DNA from: Candidatus Methanocrinis natronophilus
GTDB taxonomy: Archaea > Halobacteriota > Methanosarcinia > Methanotrichales > Methanotrichaceae
NCBI GenBank assembly: GCA_029167045.1
Contig: JARFPK010000018.1
Location: 1-45,186 of the forward strand
Length of the DNA stretch: 45,186 nt
Direction: 5' to 3'
Shown: piece after piece, positions 41,672 to 45,186 of the stretch
How positions within the stretch are numbered: the first letter of the stretch is position 1
Layout: every line of letters starts with the position of its first letter
The notes under the pieces: generated by a model
Seen by the model: the letters and a program-made list of their open reading frames with translations, nothing else
Databases searched by the model: none
Told to the model about the DNA's origin: nothing
Program-made: the position numbers and the translations under genes

Positions 41672-42858
41672 GCGTGGAGCCTTTTCATCCCCGCCTCTTC
41701 GATCCCCAGATACTCTGCCCCCACGGCGACGACGCTGTTGGTGAATATCGAGGCGTTGATCTCAAATATCGGATACCTGTGCATGCTGTACTCCGAGACG
41801 AGCCAGCTGGTGGTCCTCCGGCTCCCACATATCTGTTCCACGTACTCATCAGAGACGGGCACGAAGGCGATATCCTCCTCCCGACCCTTCTCTCTGAGAA
41901 GCTCCACCAGCTCCGAAGAAGGGTTTGTGGTGATCGGCAGGACGTCCGCCCCCCTCTTGAAGGCGCTCTTGACCCCTTCGATACACTCGTAGGTGTTTCC
42001 GCTCCCCGTGATGGGGACATAAACGTCGCCGATCTGAAAGCTGGGGGTGTTGAAGTCCCTCTCCCAGTAGCTCGTCTTGTTTAGGTGGGAGAGCCTCATC
42101 TCGAAGGCTCGAGCCACCAGACCCGACCGTCCCACCCCCCCTATGATGTACCTTCCGCTCCTGGGAAATAGCCGCTCAAACCACTTCGAGAGCCCCTCTT
42201 CGTCCACCCTGGAGATGAGGCTGCACTGGGATGAAAAATCCCTTATGGTGGATAGGTAGCTCTCGCAGGATCCGCTCCTATCCCCCTCGATCATCCCCTG
42301 GACCTCCTTGAAGACGGCGTTCAAGAAGGCGAGGACCTCCAGCTCAAACTCCGTCCCCATGGGGGAGAGTTTGCTGGTCCTGGTCATGTCCAGGTCGTAC
42401 TTGGTCTTCCCCTTGATCACCAGGACCGATCCGTTCTCGTAATCCTCCACCAGTCGGTGGGCGGTCCCATCCCTGTTGGCGGTGATGAGCCTGATTTCGC
42501 CGCCCTGGTTTATTATGTCCTCGATGTACTTGTTCACCGCAGGGGTCTCCCCGGACCCTGATACGGCGATCCCCAGGTTCTTCCTTGTATCTCGGAAGTG
42601 CTTCTGGACGGGGTCCTCCATGGTGCAGGGGAAGGCGTTGAAGTGGTTGTAGAGGAGCTGCAGAAAGCTGTATAGGGATAGGGCGCTCCTTCCGGCGGCG
42701 AGGCCGTAGACGAAGTTCTTCTCGTCTTTCTCTTTCAAGAATGAGGCTAGAGATTCGGCGAAGGCGTTTACGCTCTCCAGGTCGAGCTGCTCCAGCTTCT
42801 CGATGAAAGAGCACTGGAGGGCGGTGGCGTCCTTGTAAGTGTTGATCAGACCTGCCAT
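41668..42858 (-). CDS. Double SIS-domain protein, possible sugar-phosphate isomerase
   Basis: The 396-aa protein holds two SIS domains. The N half has GLAAGRSALSLYSF and AVSGSGETPAVNKY. The C half has GGVGRSGLVARAFEMRLSHL and ITGSGNTYECIEGVK, close to the signature of 6-phospho-3-hexuloisomerase, an enzyme linked to hexulose phosphate and pentose synthesis in archaea. A tandem fusion of two such domains is unusual for single-domain PHI (~200 aa). Active-site residues may be split between halves. The ATG at 42858 heads a two-gene unit with the phosphoesterase. Confidence 0.75.
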   Translation of the reverse strand: MAGLINTYKDATALQCSFIEKLEQLDLESVNAFAESLASFLKEKDEKNFVYGLAAGRSALSLYSFLQLLYNHFNAFPCTMEDPVQKHFRDTRKNLGIAVSGSGETPAVNKYIEDIINQGGEIRLITANRDGTAHRLVEDYENGSVLVIKGKTKYDLDMTRTSKLSPMGTEFELEVLAFLNAVFKEVQGMIEGDRSGSCESYLSTIRDFSSQCSLISRVDEEGLSKWFERLFPRSGRYIIGGVGRSGLVARAFEMRLSHLNKTSYWERDFNTPSFQIGDVYVPITGSGNTYECIEGVKSAFKRGADVLPITTNPSSELVELLREKGREEDIAFVPVSDEYVEQICGSRRTTSWLVSEYSMHRYPIFEINASIFTNSVVAVGAEYLGIEEAGMKRLHA

Positions 42859-42904
42859 ATAAGAGATGAATTCAGGAGGGGGGGAGATAATAAGCCTTTG
42901 CCCT

Positions 42905-43975
42905 TCAGCTTATGATCTCCGAAAGCCTTCCCTGATCTCTTGCCAGGCTGATCTCCTGGGCGATCCTTCTACCATTAGAGAGGTCCTTCTCTATGAGGTC
43001 TGAGTAGGGAGATCCATTGATGAAGACGTTCGTTCCGGCGACGATACGAGCAGAGATCTCGAAGACCTTGAACTTCAGGTCATCGGTTACGATCGTCTCG
43101 AGGCAGAAGGGGCCTATCATCCCCCCGAATAGGTCGATGGAGGTCTCGACGACCCTCTCACCCAGCTCGAAGGCTTTGGGAAGTAACGACTCCCTCAGGA
43201 CGAGGGGGATATTTCCGGTGACGACGAAGCTCGGGAATATCCCCGCCGCCTCCAGCTCGTCCATGGAGCCTATCCTGAATATCTCGTCGGCGTTGCTCTC
43301 AACCCTCCTGTCGATCCCCAGCATCTCCAGGGTCCCTTTGCTGAGGGCATATCCGGTGGACCGGATCGGGGAGTAGAAGTAGTGGATATAATACCTCGTC
43401 CCCAGGATGAACTCCTGGATGGTGTGCCTCTGGGACCCGTCGACCTTGCTCAGGTATTCGCTCTTGCTCTTGGATATGAAGAAGCCTCTTCCTCCCTTGG
43501 CGCCGTGATACTTGACGATCACGGGACGATCGATCTCCTCGGGGGTCGCAAACCTCCTGGGAAGGTCTATCCCTGCTTTGAGGAGCCACTCCCTCTCCAT
43601 CTCCCGGTCGCTCTCCCAGGCGAGGCACCTGCGGTTACCGAAGGTCGGAACCGGCATCCCCTCGAACTTCTCCGCGCCCAGGTACTCCACCAGCGACCCG
43701 TGCGGCACGACTATCGCGTTCTTCTCGATGAGCCGGTCGCTCTCATCGAGAAGCGCCCCGTAGCTATCGAGGCTCAAATAAGAGTCCGGCTTTGCCAGGG
43801 GAAAGGCGTCGTAGAACTTCGGCGGTCTGCCAAGGCAGATGCCCAGGGTCTTGAAACCCTCTAGTCGAGCCCCATGAAATATCTGGAGGCTGCTATGAGA
43901 GCAAACTGTGGCAATAGTTAACTCTTTTTGGTCATACTCATCCAGAATTTCTTGTATCATTTTCTTTTCTATCAT
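42905..43975 (-). CDS. purP: Formaminoimidazole-carboxamide ribonucleotide synthetase PurP
   Basis: The 356-aa ATP-grasp protein starts MIEKKMIQEILDEYDQKELT and contains CSHSSLQIFHGARLEGF, VPHGSLVEYLG, a glycine-rich ATP-loop PVIVKYHGAKGGRGFFI, and a C-terminal EISARIVAGTN. PurP makes FAICAR from AICAR with formate and ATP, replacing the folate-dependent step of purine synthesis in archaea. The first ~20 codons are A+T-rich compared with the rest. It begins only 45 nt from the stop codon of the adjacent tnpB, so the insertion sits where its promoter is expected. Confidence 0.92.
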   Translation of the reverse strand: MIEKKMIQEILDEYDQKELTIATVCSHSSLQIFHGARLEGFKTLGICLGRPPKFYDAFPLAKPDSYLSLDSYGALLDESDRLIEKNAIVVPHGSLVEYLGAEKFEGMPVPTFGNRRCLAWESDREMEREWLLKAGIDLPRRFATPEEIDRPVIVKYHGAKGGRGFFISKSKSEYLSKVDGSQRHTIQEFILGTRYYIHYFYSPIRSTGYALSKGTLEMLGIDRRVESNADEIFRIGSMDELEAAGIFPSFVVTGNIPLVLRESLLPKAFELGERVVETSIDLFGGMIGPFCLETIVTDDLKFKVFEISARIVAGTNVFINGSPYSDLIEKDLSNGRRIAQEISLARDQGRLSEIIS

Positions 43976-44020
43976 ATCTACAACCTTTGGAACGGAACGA
44001 CATGATCCAGGGGTACGTGA

Positions 44021-44110
44021 CTACTCCCCGCCCTGAAGGGCGGGGCTTCTAGCTTTTGGCAGAGACTGTAGCCCCAGTCTCAAAATGTTTATCGCCGCAT
44101 TCTCGTCACG
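44021..44110 (-). ncRNA. Predicted omega RNA region of the second TnpB element
   Basis: Inferred from family rules: transcription through the end of tnpB gives an RNA ending after the right-end hairpin, with a guide from DNA beyond 44021. The guide-side flank is the 45-nt gap and purP. Confidence 0.4.
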
Positions 44111-45151
44111 GTCCATGACCAGCCCGCATTGGTGACATTCATGGACCCGATCCGATAGCGACTTCGGCACTTTAAGACCGCACCTGGAGCATAGCTGACT
44201 TGTGTTTCTGGGATCTACTAGAACCACCATCGAACCGGCGCTCTCAGCCTTGTACGATGTGGTTATCACTAGCATCCTCCAGGCAGCGTCTGATATGCTT
44301 TTAGCCAGGCAGCGGCTCTTATGCATCTTGGTGATGCTAAGATCCTCGAAAGCGATCAGCCCGAACCTTTCGACCAGGTTGTGACTGACTTGATGAGCAA
44401 AATCGTATCTGAGGTTGGCTATCCGCTCATGGGTCCGCTGGACAACTTTGAGAGCTTTCCTCCTCTCAAAAGTTCCCTTCTCATATTTGGATAGTCGCCT
44501 TTGAGCTATTGCCAACGCCTTCTCCTCAGATCGAAAGAACCGGGGGTTATCGATCTTCTCTCCGTTGGACAATGTAGCGAAACTCTCCAGCCCCAGATCG
44601 ATGCCCGCCATCAACCCATCTTTCCAGGGAGGCTTAGGAGGATCATCGATCTCGACTGAGAAGCAGGCAAACCATTTTCCGGTCGAAGATCTCCGAACGA
44701 TTAACCTCTTGATCTTGCCTTCGATGGGTCGGTGGAGCTTGATCTTGACATCTCCGATCTTGGAGAGGCGTAGCTTCCCGGAAAACAGTTTGAATCCCAG
44801 CTGGGGATAGGTGAACGAATCATACCATCCTTTCCCCTTGAACCTGGGATACCCCGGGGTCTCTCCTGCTTTGACCCTTCGGAAGAACGCTTTAAAGGCC
44901 AGATCTACCCGTTCTTGGACGTTCTGGAGGGTCTGAGAGAATACCTCCGTCAGTTCTGGTTTGTTCTTCTTCCACTCTGGCAGCAAGTAGTGAGTCTCAT
45001 ACTTAGATATGGATTTGCCTTCTTGTTCGAAAGAGTTTTTCCGATATGCTAAAGTCTCGTTATAGGTCCATCTGCACAGCTCCAAGGTCTGTTCCATCTT
45101 AGACCGCTGTGCTTTTGTCGGATAGATCCTATATTTGAAGGCTTTAAGCAT
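44021..45151 (-). CDS. tnpB: TnpB RNA-guided nuclease of the second element
   Basis: The 376-aa protein is a TnpB from a different subgroup than the first: it begins MLKAFKYRIYPTKAQRSKME (the classical TnpB HTH start) and has GYPRFKGKG. RuvC residues are D185 (GIDLGLES), the Glu in IAFEDLSITKM and Asp in MDRDENAAINI, with zinc ribbon CSRCGLK and CHQCGLV. The triad and zinc ligands look intact. I start at ATG 45151. The gene's last codons encode the right-end hairpin, so the omega RNA must overlap them. Confidence 0.88.
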   Translation of the reverse strand: MLKAFKYRIYPTKAQRSKMEQTLELCRWTYNETLAYRKNSFEQEGKSISKYETHYLLPEWKKNKPELTEVFSQTLQNVQERVDLAFKAFFRRVKAGETPGYPRFKGKGWYDSFTYPQLGFKLFSGKLRLSKIGDVKIKLHRPIEGKIKRLIVRRSSTGKWFACFSVEIDDPPKPPWKDGLMAGIDLGLESFATLSNGEKIDNPRFFRSEEKALAIAQRRLSKYEKGTFERRKALKVVQRTHERIANLRYDFAHQVSHNLVERFGLIAFEDLSITKMHKSRCLAKSISDAAWRMLVITTSYKAESAGSMVVLVDPRNTSQLCSRCGLKVPKSLSDRVHECHQCGLVMDRDENAAINILRLGLQSLPKARSPALQGGE

Positions 45152-45186
45152 TATACTCACTTATGCTGCTATAGTATTTAAAGATT

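Larger units (their letters stand above)
44021..45186 (-). mobile_element. Second IS200/IS605-type element carrying only tnpB
   Basis: The right-end palindrome CCCCGCCC-TGAA-GGGCGGGG lies at 44026-44045, with the TAG of tnpB inside the right-end sequence just after it. The other end is outside or at the edge of the window, so the element is only partly bounded. It is A+T-richer than the surrounding DNA. The hairpin is the same type as in the first element, in opposite orientation. Confidence 0.75.

Overview
The window looks like chromosomal DNA of a methanogenic archaeon of the Methanothrix (Methanosaeta) lineage, probably one of its high-GC members. This is inferred from gene content: McrC, the F430 proteins CfbC and CfbB, PurP, archaeal PheS/PheT, AglB, DphB, S6e, NrpR, archaeal phosphoglycerate mutase, a Methanosarcina-type S-layer duplication protein and tandem sheath-like proteins. 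Promoters are archaeal (TATA boxes) and most starts carry GGAGG/GGTG-type ribosome binding sites. No database search was possible.

Layout. 1-5.4 kb: the end of a geranylgeranyl reductase, an MgtE-type transporter, S6e, a PEGA-domain envelope protein and a one-domain NrpR regulator. 5.4-5.8 kb: tRNA-Gln and tRNA-Glu. 6.2-11.6 kb: five consecutive exported envelope proteins. Three are near-identical ~245-aa paralogs and two are shorter-range relatives that share their C-terminal pattern. I propose this as a sheath or cell-surface locus. 11.6-20.1 kb: tRNA-Ser, a CBS protein, pheS-pheT, a creatininase-family protein (possible ArfB) coupled to the oligosaccharyltransferase AglB, and a methyltransferase. 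20.2-26.5 kb: a DUF2124-like protein, tRNA-Ile, an unknown protein, a compact RHH-queD-queC-queE operon (preQ0 for archaeosine), dphB, an mcrC away from other mcr genes, and apgM.

26.5-28.1 kb is a small accessory islet: a UPF0175 antitoxin-like gene, a perfect 45-bp inverted repeat, a 47-codon ORF, a VapB/RelE-like toxin-antitoxin pair and three copies of a GC-rich hairpin repeat. 28.1-34.2 kb: a two-domain S-layer protein, cfbC-cfbB and two flavin-binding paralogs. 34.3-45.2 kb is bracketed by two TnpB-only IS200/IS605-type elements in opposite orientation. Between them lie an overlapping P-loop NTPase/TPR pair with an altered Walker A motif, several unknown small genes, a surface-anchored protein, a phosphoesterase, a double-SIS protein and purP.

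The most unusual material is the sheath-like cluster (one copy lacks an ATG and the shared leader; paired cysteines and glycosylation sites come and go between copies), the ~270-nt leader shared by two of those genes, the NTPase/TPR pair with near-identical 120-bp repeats, and the 45-bp inverted repeat.
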